A DNA stretch of 64,000 nucleotides. It comes from Euborellia annulipes (lineage: Eukaryota > Arthropoda > Insecta > Dermaptera > Anisolabididae). The position numbers and the translations under genes are program-made. Below are positions 21,105 to 32,206 of the stretch, one piece after another. Positions within the stretch are counted from its first letter, which is position 1. Each line of letters begins with the position of its first letter. The notes under the pieces were generated by a model. That model made no database searches. It had not been told where the DNA came from and was given only the letters and a program-made list of their open reading frames with translations. The stretch covers positions 1 through 64,000 of the forward strand of contig JAKCPI010002806.1 in the NCBI GenBank assembly GCA_023213315.1, given 5' to 3'.

Positions 21105-21745
21105 GGACTGGTTGCTTCAGTTCTAATCAACTAACAAACTTATCCAACAGATAGCCAATCATCGATATAGAAAACAAGAACCCGCTTAAGGTGCGCGTCT
21201 CGAAAAACGGTTAGGACACGATTGACTACCGAGTTACTCTAGGCGGCAAGAGATGGCGTTAGTTTTTCCCATAGGAATACAAGGGATTTATTCCATTTCA
21301 TTTGAAAGTTTGCAGCTAATTAATTAAGGGTAAAAAATAAATTATTTTTCAACACAGTGATTACTAATTTAATTATCTATAAGTTATAGAGCGAATTTTT
21401 TAAAAATATCTTTTATTTAATGCGATTAATCAAAAAAAAAATTTATTTTTTCGAAAATCAAAAAAAGGGCTTCGATAAGTTGTAGACATTTTAAATAGCT
21501 TTAATTTAAAAAAAAATTTGAGGTCGATAGCTTCAAAATTGTGGCCGCTGGAAACTCCCAAAATTTGCCCCCCGCAGACGTGCACCTTAACCTTAGAGTT
21601 TAAAAATGAGTTTTTTCACAATGTAGCCTATAAGGAAATTTTTGTGAAGTTGGCAACTTGATAAAGCTATAATTTTTAAAAATTAAAATTAATTAAAATA
21701 AATATTATAAATAAAATAATTAATTACTTTTTTTTTAACAAAAAT
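21105..21745 (+). mobile_element. R3 element, partial, carrying R7
   Basis: Starts GGTTGCTTCAGTTCTAATC and AACTTATCCAACAGATAGCC as in the R3 copies at 29.97 and 38.58 kb. After R7 it resumes with TTAACCTTAGAGTT, GTGAAGTTGGCAACTTGATAAAG and AACAAAAATTTAAAG. Its far terminus is absent. Confidence 0.75.
21190..21586 (+). mobile_element. R7 TTAA-flanked MITE, full copy
   Basis: Starts GGTGCGCGTCTCG, ends GCAGACGTGCACC, with TTAA on each side (21186-21189, 21587-21590). The flanks join to R3 sequence (CGC-TTAA-CC). TTAA duplication is the hallmark of piggyBac-type insertion; the TIR itself does not match one I know. 397 bp, non-coding. Confidence 0.85.
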
Positions 21746-22883
21746 TTAAAGTCAATTTTATCAAAAATCACCAGAATATCACTAAAATTTACAACGTTGC
21801 CATGTTGCACATTTATAAAGTCCTTCTTTACTATTCCATGGATAAAATAATGCGGTACAAACGAATAAGCTATTTCTTTAATTTAAGTACACTTAGTAAA
21901 GAGAGGCATAAATGTCAAACGGTGCAATTGGGCATTAGTCACTTAAAAAAAATCATCATTTAAAATTAATAAAATCATAGTCCTAAGTTGTGAGCGTTTC
22001 TTACCTGCCTTAGTCAGGTTGCATTTAATTTTGTTGCCATATGTTTGTAAAAAAAAATAAAATAAAATAAAAGCCTTGTAATTTTATAATAAGCTGCAGA
22101 AGGCTTGCCGAAACGTCCTTGTAAAAAATAAATAATAATAAAAATGTTATTATTTTTAAGTGCTAGAACGATTGAAATTTGCAATATTTATATTTACTGT
22201 CTTATTCCATTTATTTTTGTTATCTATAATATATTAAAAATACGCGAATATTAAACATTGACGTCATTTCAACTTTTTATTGGACCACCTCCAAATCCCC
22301 AAATGGGCCTAAGTTTTATTAAAAGAATTTTTTTTTTATAAAAAAAAAAAAACTTTCGAGGCCTTGGGGAGCAACTCCTGGTTTAAAAGTAGGCAATGCC
22401 AATTTAATACATTTATTATTATCGAACTATCTTGTACAGTGATGAATATCAAGAAAAAAAATAAGATAAATTGATTTTGGCTTTTAACTTTTTTTTTTTT
22501 TTTTAATACATTTTTCTTTGAGATAGTAAATATGTAAAATATACGCGAAGGTGAAGTCATCGTTACTAATGCAGAGAATAAAATTATTATTAATACGGTA
22601 TTAAGAACGCGTATGACATGTAAGGCCATTTGTCTCTCAATGAATATTAAATATCTGTTATTATAATTAACTTTTCCAAATTGCTTTGTTTTGATATACA
22701 TGATTGAAACAGACGTAGAAAATAAATGTTTAAATCATGAGACGGTAAATAAATAAAATTGATGTAAATGGAAAAGAAAAATATAAATTTTTGTTTAAAA
22801 TATAAATTAACATTTATCATTTTATATTAAATTAGAAAATGATGATGCTCTAATAAGGCGAATCCAACTTAAATAATAAAAAT
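21746..22883. other. AT-rich spacer with an R5-like hairpin remnant
   Basis: AAGCTGCAGAAGGCTTGCCG followed by AAACGTCC (22091-22118) is a hairpin of the R4/R5 type (GGC-TT-GCC-GAAACG). The minus open frame 22336-22701 (121 codons) is AT-driven, lysine/isoleucine-rich and shows no domain. Confidence 0.4.
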
Positions 22884-23902
22884 GTGGTGTGACTGGTCAC
22901 ACACTTTCTCTTACTCTTCGGTAAAAGAAAGTTGTGTACTGTGCTTGTCACACCAGATTTTTTGAGTCGAGATATATTTAGTTTCCCATAGCACCTTGGT
23001 TCCCAACTTGCATTTTAAATGTTGACTGCTTGAAATAAACTATGGTTATTTTTCAAAATTTTAATCTCATATTTGGATATTTTTTACACATTAGAGAATC
23101 CTAAATAAATACAAAATTTCATACGAATTGGAAAATTTTTTTTTTAAAAAGTTCCAAAATCCCCCTTTTGAATCGAAATTAACATGCAAATCCCCATAGG
23201 GATTTAACATTGGCTCTATGCAAGGAAGAGCCGGAATTTGAAAAATTTTAAATACATCAGTAAAGTGTAATTCAAACAATTTTCACGAAATATTTTACTG
23301 ATATGCTTTTTAAAGGGGGCATATGAAAAATAGTGAATTTATGAATTTTAATCAAAATGAGAAAACATTTTAAACTTTTTTACTATGGCAACCATTTCTC
23401 CGAACTTTCCTATAAAACAAGAGTAAAGTGTGCTTCAAAATATGTCAAGGGCAAAATGTGAATATACATTTTAAAGAGCATGTAAAAAAAACTGATTTAC
23501 AGCGGCGTAACTAGCCTTTCAGGGGCGGAGGGGGCGAAGCTCAACTGGGGCGCCGTTTTTTTAGTATTCGAATCTCGTTTGATCTTTTTTTGTAATTTTT
23601 CTCCTGATTTGTGATATAAAATGAATTTATTATGAAATTTCAAAAAAAAAAGCCGGAGATTTTGGGGAAAACCAGATGCGCGAGGGGCGCCAAAAGCTTG
23701 ATGCGCCTGGAGGGGGGCGAGCGCCCCCTTCGCCCCCACCGATACGCTCCTGCTGATTTATGAATTTTAATCTAAATCGTTGGAGCGATTTTTGAGAAAA
23801 TCGAACAAAACATGTATATCCATCAAAATCTCGACATCGAATTTTTGACATAAATCCAATACTTTCTCTCTCTATATATTTTAGAGAGGTAAGAGAAAGT
23901 AA
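22884..23902 (+). repeat. R1 repeat, near full-length, carrying a hAT MITE
   Basis: Palindromic left end (GTGGTGTGACTGGTCACAC, CTTTCTCTTACTCTTCGGTA, AGAAAGTTGTGTAC), all main R1 blocks and the right hairpin ATACTTTCTCTCTCTATATA..GGTAAGAGAAAGTA. The X-box position reads TTTACTATGGCAACC (mutated). The microsatellite segment is deleted. Confidence 0.85.
23500..23752. mobile_element. hAT-type MITE with 8-bp target duplication, nested in R1
   Basis: Starts CAGCGGCGTAACTAGCC, ends GATACGCTCCTG, with identical CTGATTTA octamers on both sides (23492-23499, 23753-23760). Subterminal GGGGGCGAAG and CCCCCTTCGCCCCC tracts. Removing it and one octamer restores the R1 reading. The minus open frames here run across it and are not genes. 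Confidence 0.9.
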
Positions 23903-24775
23903 AAATCGTCTCTGTCGTCCATTATTACCGGAACGCGGAGACGTACTGATTGATATTCAGAATGCGCATACATTGGTAACCACCCTGTTCTGAAGAACAG
24001 TTCTGACTACTACGATTTCATCAGAAATCGCATCCACTGTAGCCATAGCCTGAGTGGCCAAAACGCTGTAATTTTTACAAATAACCCACAGTTAAACTGA
24101 AAATCAAATTCTTTTATTAATTATAACAACAGTGAAAGCCCAAACCCCAAAATTGATTATTACTCACTGGTGGAGTGAATTTCTATAATTTCTTACTTAA
24201 ATATTTTTATTAACAATTAAAACAACGTTTTGTCTTAAAGATAATCGAATTAATTTTTTAATTAAATCAATTCAATCAAATTTCCATCTTTGGCTTTACT
24301 TTAAGCCTTAATTTCCTATTAAATTTTCCTGAGATAGCCGTTTGCATTTCACACATACTAATTTTCAAGAAATCCCTCGTAATATTCTGGATGCCCATCT
24401 CGCAAACTTTTCAACTTTCTCTCTCTCACACTCTCTTCCCGTTCCCTTCGCTTTTACAAACAAATTCGATGGTGTCGAAGATGCCGGAGCACGTTCTCCA
24501 TTTAACACTTTCCAAAGTGAGTTTCCGGATTTTCTCTCGTTGTTTATTTTAATTCCTTATTGACTTATGCCTTTTTGGTTGCATTTTTTTTTTTTTTTTA
24601 TTTCACACACAAACTTTAAGGTGAAAATAATAATAATTAGTTTTTAAGGAATTTAAAGATTCAAGACGAACGAATTTGATGTCTTTGTGTCTGTGTATAA
24701 CCGGCCTGCTTGCTTGACCTTGCCGATCTGGCCCGGCGGAAACTGGCCACTGCATTGCTTAGGTGTGGCTCCGAA
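23903..24775. other. single-copy-looking spacer
   Basis: Mixed composition at 23910-24090 and 24340-24570; the plus open frame 24342-24563 has no recognisable domain. CACACTCTC and similar pyrimidine runs only. Confidence 0.35.
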
Positions 24776-24835
24776 TCATCATCATCATCATCATCATTTC
24801 TTTTGGTCATTTGGCGCCCTGTATAATATTGGCTC
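24690..24835. other. mixed-composition block with ATC microsatellite
   Basis: GC-containing unique sequence (GGCCTGCTTGCTTGACCTTG, GGCCCGGCGGAAACTGGCC) followed by an ATC run (24776-24797). No gene evidence. Confidence 0.35.
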
Positions 24836-25710
24836 CATCTTTCAATTTATTCATTAATTTCAATTAACTTAGTTCATTCAATTTAATCAATTTATATGAC
24901 TTTAAATTATGTATTATAAGAAAGTACGCACAGTTAGTCACCGCATAACACCTGACTCAGCATGAATAGAACAATTCACATTGATAAAAAGAAATATTTC
25001 TATTGAACTGATCAGCTTGATGAACCTAAGAAAAAAAAAAAAATTTTTTTTTTGAATTGAAAATGTGTGAACTATTAAAACAATGAATTTGTATTGTCGG
25101 AGATCGAGCTGGCTAATAATATGTAATAAGGCAACCTCGCGTGCACGGCCGCGGTCGCGGTGAAAAGAATAAAATGCTTCGGCATGGCAACATTGGAGAT
25201 GAATTTTACAGTTGGTATGGTGTAACCGGTTTATGTGAGAGCGAGCAGCTGCTTTGGTGAGCGAGAACCAAGGAGCAAACGAACGAACGAACGCCTCACG
25301 ACTCCTAAGGAACAAGATGAAGAAGAAAGCAACCTGACAAATCGAAATTGAGAACAGACAATCATTTCCTTAGACCAATTGTCAAAACTTCTCAAAAAAA
25401 AAATCTAATTATGATTAAAAGATGAATTTTAAAGAAATTTTATTAGACTGACTGACGTTAAATAGAAGATTTATTTCTTTTTGACACTTTTTTGACTCTC
25501 TTTGGAAGTATCAGTCTAATTAAAAAAAGAAATAAATTTATCCTGACGTCCCTCTCCATCAAATTAATTTTTTAAATTGTTTTCCGCACTTTTCTCATTA
25601 AAAGAGAGAAAAAAAAAACTGACAAATCAAAATTTATAAATTTTCCATGTGTTAAAAACCATTAATAATTTTAATAAAAGTGAAAAAGTTATAAAAACTA
25701 TATAATAAAT
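24836..25710. other. spacer with a GC-rich unique block
   Basis: At 25100-25320 the sequence is CpG-rich (GCACGGCCGCGGTCGCGG, ACGAACGAACGAACG). A 125-codon minus open frame (24938-25315) covers it but shows no domain and ends in low-complexity codons. Possible regulatory block; not called as a gene. Confidence 0.35.
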
Positions 25711-26303
25711 ATCTGGTGTGACTAGTCGCACAGCACAACTTTCTCTTACCTTCACCGAAGTTGTGTTCTGTGCTTGGCACATCAGATTTTTTGTGTCGAT
25801 ATATGTTTCCGACAGTACGAATTTCAGAATGTAAAATTTATGGGAAAATATTTATATTTTGTTAACAATGGCAACCATTTCTCCTATGAAAAACAAGAGT
25901 AAAGTGTACTTCAAACAATTTTCAAAGCAAAATGAGAATATACATTTTAAAGAGAATCTAAAAAATAATTGATTTTTGAATTTTAATCAAAATCGTTAGA
26001 GCCAATTTTGGGAAAATCGAAAAAACTGAAAAATTACATCAGTAAAGTACTAGTACTCTTTAGCCGATTTTGTTCAAAAGCTTCGTGTCACGTGTCAGGG
26101 TGGTGCCTAACTGAAATATAAAATTTCAACCTCCAAGCTCTTGAGATATTTTGTTCACAAACAGACAGTTCATGTCGCGAAAATTAGATTCAGGGAACCT
26201 CAAAACGTGTATATCCATCAAAATCTCGACATCGAGTTTTTGACATAAATCTAATACTTTCTATATGCGTTCATTTCGAGATATATAGAGGTAAGAGAAA
26301 GTA
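25711..26303 (+). repeat. R1 repeat, internally deleted
   Basis: Palindromic start (TCTGGTGTGACTAGTCGCAC), a mutated X-box GTTAACAATGGCAACC (25861-25876), the CATCAGTAAAGTACTAGTAC block and the end hairpin with GGTAAGAGAAAGTA. The stretch between palindrome and X-box is shortened. Confidence 0.85.
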
Positions 26304-26344
26304 ATAAAAAAAAATGAAAGTCTTCAACTTCAATATTCAAATTA

Positions 26345-26710
26345 AATATACAAATTAAACACTAGGTTGTGTTTCAAAGATTTTATTAATTAAAAATTAA
26401 CACCTGATACGTAATTCGACAATTACTTGTCATTATCAGAAGTGATTACATTCTAATACATGAAAGTAGAAACGTTATACAATATATATTGTGTATATTG
26501 TTTCTACTTTCGTGTATTAGAATGTAACAATATACACAATATATTTTGTATAACGTTTCTTTCATGTATTAAAATGCAATCACACAAGTAATTGTCAAAA
26601 TACGTATTAAGTGTTAATTTTTAATTAATAAAACCTTTGAAACATATAACCTAGTGTTTAATTTGTATATTTAATTTGAATTTACAAAATATTTAATCAA
26701 CGGTCGAAAG
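26345..26710. mobile_element. R4-type palindromic element
   Basis: Arms TTAAACACTAGGTTGTGTTTC (26354) and GAAACATATAACCTAGTGTTTAA (26639) enclose further inverted pairs, including TACGTAATTCGACAATTACTTG with its inverse near 26595-26615, and AATATATTGTATAACG-type repeats in the middle. An R4-like tail (TCAACGGTCGAAAGTTTAAA) follows at 26695. Essentially the whole element folds on itself. Confidence 0.75.
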
Positions 26711-27600
26711 TTTAAATCTAACTTCAATATTAATTGAACTCAAATTTATTTATAGATGGCAGTAAGAACGATAAATAAAAAAAAAAAAATTAAATACTTT
26801 TTCGTCTTCTCCGTTTATTTGTAAATATTTCGATCCTAGTGAGATGGAATCATCCTCAGTACAAGCAACAAATGTTTTACAAATCTCCCATCCACCAATA
26901 ATGCAAATTTTATAAAATTTGTTTCCATCTCACCGGGATATTTCTTTCCTTCAGTCTTAATTGATTACAATTCAATATTAAATGAATAGGAAATGAATAA
27001 ACATTCGTTATTTAGAAGGAAATTTTTTTTTTTTTTTTAATTTTGAATAATCATGCTATGATAATTCTATATTATTAAAAAAAAAAAATTTAATCCAAGA
27101 TTAATTTACAATTATGCGTTCATCTTCGAGATAATGGATTCTCACTCTTCCTATATACTTAATTTATTATTTTAACCTTGAATGCAATCATTTCGCATTC
27201 AATTTTTATATTTAATCTTTTATAACGGTTGCGTTTTTTTTTAATTCTATAAATGATAATGCATATCAAAATTTTTAATTTCTAAACAATTTCAAAAAAA
27301 AAAAAAAAAAATTGCGCAACCACGATGGAAGTGAAACTTTTTTCGGATCGTAGGGGTTTAACTAAAGATTTTCAGAAAATTATTCAATTAAGGGCATTAA
27401 AATCGCGTTTTTAATCTTAATTGGAAAATGAGAATGATATGGGGAAATCAATAGAGGCATGCTAAAAACTGAGAACAATATTTATTTAGCAATTGAAGAT
27501 TTTAATCATTTTAAATTATTTTAAAAATTATATTTTATCAATTTAAAATTTGAATAATTAAATCACACAATTATTTTTTTTATAATTCGTCATATATATA
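26711..27600. other. AT-rich spacer
   Basis: Nothing recognised; A and T runs up to about 20. Confidence 0.45.
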
Positions 27601-27630
27601 TAAATTCCAACTTTCCTATTTTTGTCGTCG

Positions 27631-27692
27631 CGGCTTGTGGCGTCATGGCTTGTAGCGTCACGGCCTTTGACGTCACGGGCTTGTAACGCGAC
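27631..27692. repeat. CpG-rich minisatellite, unit 15-16 bp
   Basis: Four imperfect units of GGCTTGTAGCGTCAC; one contains a perfect CRE palindrome TGACGTCA (27668-27675). It stands out in AT-rich DNA. Confidence 0.8.
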
Positions 27693-28555
27693 ATGCTGAT
27701 AGAAGAGCGAAAAAATTTGAGAGGATCAAATAAAAGTTTCACTTAAAAAAAAAAAAAATTAATCGTTTTTTATATTCTGCGCATAAATTTTCATTAAAAT
27801 CTCGATTTATAAATTTCTGTTTCAAATGGTCATGAGCAAAAAAAAAAATTCTAATAAAATACGTATGTAAATGTGGGGGGGGGTATATTTTTAGGTTGAT
27901 TGATTATTATTTATTATTATTTCATTTGATAACTCTCTCTTTTCACAAACAATAGTACCTAATGATAATTTATATTTATTATCTTGAAGAATTTCGATAA
28001 AAACATAAACAATTTACTAAATTGATTACTAATTTATTAATAATTCAGAATATCAAAAGATTATAAAAAAAAATAATCAGAAATTATTGTTATTTATCAT
28101 GCAATTAGGAAATATTTCTAGATATCAAACAAAAACAAAAATAACAGAAAGTCTTGGTTATTTTTTTTTTTTTTATTTACTTTTTTTATTTTTGGTTTGT
28201 GAATTTTCGTTTTCAATTTTTACCATTAAATATTTTTTATATTTGAAAAGATCAAAGAATATATTCAACCAATTCAAATCAAAAGAAACCAAACCAAATA
28301 AGTAATTTAAAAATTTTACTTATAAAGTTAATTAGAAAACGGGAATATTTTAGGTGAGTCCCCCACCCCAGCTGAGTCACTTTTACTAATTGCCGCGCTC
28401 GTTTAAAACAGTCCCCTTTTAAAAATAGTTTATTTTTGCTTTTATAAATGACATTTTCAAATAATAGCCATTTAGAAAGTTTGTAAACAAAAAAAAAAAT
28501 CAAAAAATGCACTTAAATTTGAAAAATACCGAACCTAACGTTTATATAAATAAAA
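27693..28555. other. AT-rich spacer
   Basis: Homopolymer-rich; the open frames at 28087-28305 and 28279-28512 (opposite strands) consist of phenylalanine/lysine-rich AT translation. Confidence 0.45.
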
Positions 28556-29053
28556 ATATGGTGTGACTTGTCGCACCAGATTTTTTTGTCGAGATATATT
28601 TAGTTTCCCATAGGTCCTTAGTTCCAAACTTAACCACTTGCGTTTCATAAGTAAAAAATCTGAAATACTTAAGTGTATTTCAAACAATTTTTAGAGCAAA
28701 ATGAGAATATACCTTAAAGAGGATCTAAAAAATAATTAATTTTAATCAAAATCGTTAAAGCTAATTTTGAGAAAATCGGAAAAAAACTGAAAAAGTAAAT
28801 ACATCAGTAAAGAATACTTCAGGCAATTTTCACGAAAAATTTTACTGACATACTTTTTAAAGATGTTTTTGAATTTTAATCAAAATCGTTAGAGCCAATT
28901 TTGGGAAAATCGAAAAAAACTGAAAAAAGTACATCAGTAAAGCACAACCGGATTCAGGGGACATGTATTTCCATCAAAATCTTGACATCGGATTTTTGAC
29001 ATTAATCCAGTAGTCTCTTTATAACATATATATACAGTAGGTAAGAGAAAATA
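28556..29053 (+). repeat. R1 repeat, degenerate
   Basis: Retains GGTGTGACTTGTCGCACCAGA, two middle blocks with CATCAGTAAAG, and the end hairpin with GGTAAGAGAAAATA. X-box and microsatellite regions are missing. Confidence 0.75.
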
Positions 29054-29970
29054 AAAATTCATTAAAATAGAACTTTTCAGATTTAAAATTTTTTAAGTAG
29101 AAATTTTATTCATAATTTTATGTTTTTTTTTTTTTTTAATTGTTTTACTGTTTGTATTTTTTACAATTATTAAATTACCACAATATTTTTTTTTTTTTCA
29201 TTTGATATTTTAATTAAAATGTATATATATAATATTTTTCACTGATATAACATAATATTGTCAGAAAATAGATTTATATAAAAAAAAGTAATTAAATACC
29301 TTTGATAATTTTAAATGAAATAACACGTATTTTGAAATTAAAAACCGAACTCTACTATTTTTTTTGTAAAAGTGAAATTTATTTATATATACTGGAGTTG
29401 TATTAATAATATAATAAATAAATGACACTTTATATAAAAAAAACCTCTTCATAAAATTTGGAGAAATTCGATTTCCAGATATTCAAATTTAGATCAGCGT
29501 TTCAGTCTCAAAAACAAAAATAATTTACAATAAAATAGTGTTTTTTATGTTTCTTAATTTCAAAAGTACTCCTGTTATGTCTGCTTTTAATATATTGTGT
29601 TATCATCTGAACTGAGCCTATATACAAATAGGTCATCTGGAAGGGTTTGAAAAATAGACTAGAAGATGTTGTCCAGACAGACAAAGCAAGTTATATAAAA
29701 GCGTTTAAACAGACGAACTGCATTTCTCATTTCGCTCCAACCTTTATACATTTATCGTGTATAATACATGTAGTGGCCCTAAGTAGACTCTCTATTCAGG
29801 TATATCTAAATTAGCTACTGTTTGATTAAAATTTTTCGTTTGAAATTTGTTTAATTTAAGAAATTTTATTGAAAAAGCCAAAAGAATATTTCTTACATTT
29901 ATTATATTAAGATTTTTCTTGAATATCTTACAATATCGTCATAATTCAAAAATCGCTATTTTTGAGTTAT
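29054..29970. other. AT-rich spacer
   Basis: 29565-29810 is of more mixed composition, without exon or repeat features. Confidence 0.4.
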
Positions 29971-30415
29971 TGGGCAGTTGCATCACTTCTAGTCAACTAG
30001 CAAACTTATCTGATCAATGCCAAATCATCCATACAGTAAACAAGAATACTCTTAACCTTCGCGTTTAAAAAATTTAAGTTTTTTCACAAATAAATTTTAA
30101 TTAGCTATCTGAGATACAAGGGGGTTTTTTAGCAATTTAATAAAAGCATAATTTTGAAAAATTAATAAAAATTAAAATAATTAATTAAAGATTTTTTAAC
30201 AAAAATTTAAAAATAAAAACAAATAAATAAACAAGGCTTGTATTCATAATTTCCCCTTTGTTAAGCCTTATACCGAATCTTGGATTTTGGCTTGATAACT
30301 ACGGTTCTTATTTAATTATATGATTAGTTTAACTAAATGTGAAAATACTCGTAGTCTTAGTCGACTAGCTAACCGAGGGATAGCTAGTTAATTAAAAGTG
30401 AAGCAATCGGCCCTA
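29971..30415 (+). mobile_element. R3 element, both ends present
   Basis: Starts GGGCAGTTGCATCACTTCTAG and TCAACTAGCAAACTTATC; ends TAGCTAGTTAATTAAAAGTG and AAGCAATCGGCCC. The ends are imperfect inverted repeats of about 45 bp. The inner half contains AACAAAAATTTAAAAATAAA and GGCTTGTATTCATAATTTC. 445 bp, non-coding. Confidence 0.75.
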
Positions 30416-30574
30416 AGGAAAATTAAAAAAAAAAAATTAGTTATGTCACTCTTGGAGAAAATGAGCGATATGTCGTGAAATTTCAATTGAAAAAAAAATA
30501 GACTGGAAATAATTGAGTCTCTATTTAGTTATTCACCTAAAAAACCTAACTAGAATAGGGAGATTTTCATATTT

Positions 30575-30935
30575 TCTTGAAAAAATGCTTCAAACAATTT
30601 TGAGAGCAAAATGATATATTTTAAAGAGCATCTAAAAAATAATTGATTTTTGAATTTTAATCAAAATCGTTAGAGTGAAATTTGAGAAAATAAAAAAAAA
30701 ACTGGAAAAGTACATTAGTAAAGTACTAGTACTTTATAGCGGATTTTGTTCAAAAGTTTCGTGTCAGGTCTCAAGTGGGTGCCTAACTTAAATATAAAAT
30801 TTCAACCTCCTAGCTCTTTTCGTTCTTGAGATATTTGTTTTCACAGACAGACCAAGTTGCGAAAACCATTTTTTGGACTCAAAACGTGTATATCCATCAA
30901 AATCTCGACATCGATTTTTTGACACCAATACTTTA
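30575..30935 (+). repeat. R1 repeat, partial
   Basis: From GCTTCAAACAATTTTGAGAGC to ATCTCGACATCGATTTTTTG; both hairpin ends are missing. Confidence 0.8.
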
Positions 30936-31195
30936 AAATAAATAGTATGTCTTTTTTAATTATTCATTTTGGTAGAATGTAGATTTTTCTTTGATTAAAA
31001 TATAAATAAATTGGGTGCAAGATGTTACTAATTGGCAAGCTTTTATTTTTATTGTCATGTACTAAATTGAACTAAAACAAAAAAAAAAAACTTTAAATGC
31101 TTTTGAAAATTCCTTGTTTATGAATATATCGACCCAAGCGAGAGATGTTATGACTGTATTTTTTTTTTTTTTGTTATTTCGCTGTTGTACAAAAC
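30936..31195. other. AT-rich spacer
   Basis: Nothing recognised. Confidence 0.4.
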
Positions 31196-31500
31196 ATGGG
31201 GAGGTGTTTAGTCGGTCGGGTCGGGCCGTCTTAAAAAGATTGTACCATGTAATGTCGAATGTACAATGTGCATGTGTCTTTAAGGACGCACGCACGTTCG
31301 GCACGCAGCCTTGGAAGCCCGGCTGTAATTACAGGGCAACACCTTCAGCATTAACCGCCTCGCCTCCTCAACCTCCTCCTCGGCCACCTCAACCACCTCG
31401 CCTCCGGCCTCCGGCCTCGAACCACGTGACCCCATCGATTGGGACTTATCAAATGAATTGTCATGCAACATGTACCGTTGCCCCTTCGCGGAGGCGCAAC
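31196..31500. other. GC-rich unique island
   Basis: By far the most GC-rich non-repeat stretch of the area: TCGGTCGGGTCGGGCCG, GCACGCACGTTCGGCACGC, then CCTC/CCG-rich sequence and CACGTGACCCCATCGATTGG. The plus frame (31114-31530) gives a short proline/arginine-rich segment (PPQPPPRPPQPPR), which follows simply from the CCTCCTCCTCGG runs. Could be a CpG-rich promoter or first exon of an unseen gene, or a regulatory element; nothing decides this. Confidence 0.35.
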
Positions 31501-31727
31501 TTTTTTTATTATTATTATTTTTTTTTTTAATTAATACGACAAATACATAAAGGGAGAGAGGGAAGGGATTAAAAAAAAAATAAAATAAAAAATCATTTAT
31601 TAGAAAAATAAAGTATGCAAGATTTTTTTTCTGGGGTGCTTAAATGTAAAGATACCTAGTAAATAAAACAATTGTGGCTGGTATTATATTTTCACACTTA
31701 CAGAAAAGTAAAATAAATGTTGGATTC
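31501..31727. other. AT-rich spacer
   Basis: Nothing recognised. Confidence 0.4.
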
Positions 31728-31731
31728 TTTT

Positions 31732-32206
31732 TACTTTCTCTTACCTATATTTGTGTAAATATATAGAAAGAAAAAGTATTGGATACATGTCTAAAATTTG
31801 TTGTCAAAAATTTTGTTTTGAGGTCCCTGAGTGGTTTTCGCAACATGTCTGTGAACGAAAAAATCTAGGAGGTTGAAATTTTATATTTAAGTTAGGCACC
31901 CCCCTGGCACGTGACACGAGGCTTATGAACAAAATCGACCGAAAAGTACCAGTACTTTACTGATGCACTTTTTTGTTTTATCTTCGATTTTCTCAAAATT
32001 TGCTATAAACGATTTTGATTAAAATTATTTTTTAGATTCTCTTTAAAATATATATTCTTATTATATGAAGAACACTTCATAGGAATTACCATTTCTCTTA
32101 ATGGTTGCCATGGTAAGAAAATATAAATATTTTTCTATGCTTATAAATTTTACATCAATATATGTCAACACAAAAAAAAAGAAAGTTGTGTACCAGTCAT
32201 ACCAGA
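31732..32206 (-). repeat. R1 repeat, internally deleted, minus orientation
   Basis: Starts TACTTTCTCTTACC, keeps GGTTGAAATTTTATATTTAA and the X-box at 32104-32117, and ends in a reduced palindrome (GAAAGTTGTGTACCAGTC, ACCAGA). Confidence 0.85.
32104..32117. promoter_or_regulatory. RFX X-box-like motif inside R1
   Basis: GTTGCCATGGTAAG, one mismatch from the X-box of the other copies. Confidence 0.45.

Noticed and set aside
22336..22701. 121-codon minus-strand frame
   Set aside because: AT-driven lysine/isoleucine/phenylalanine sequence with homopolymer runs; no domain.
24938..25315. 125-codon minus-strand frame
   Set aside because: No domain, frame passes through a poly-T derived phenylalanine run, composition is not gene-like.
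31114..31530. 138-codon frame with a proline-rich segment
   Set aside because: The segment follows from CCTC/CCG runs, both ends are poly-F/Y from T and TAT runs, and no domain or splice context supports it.
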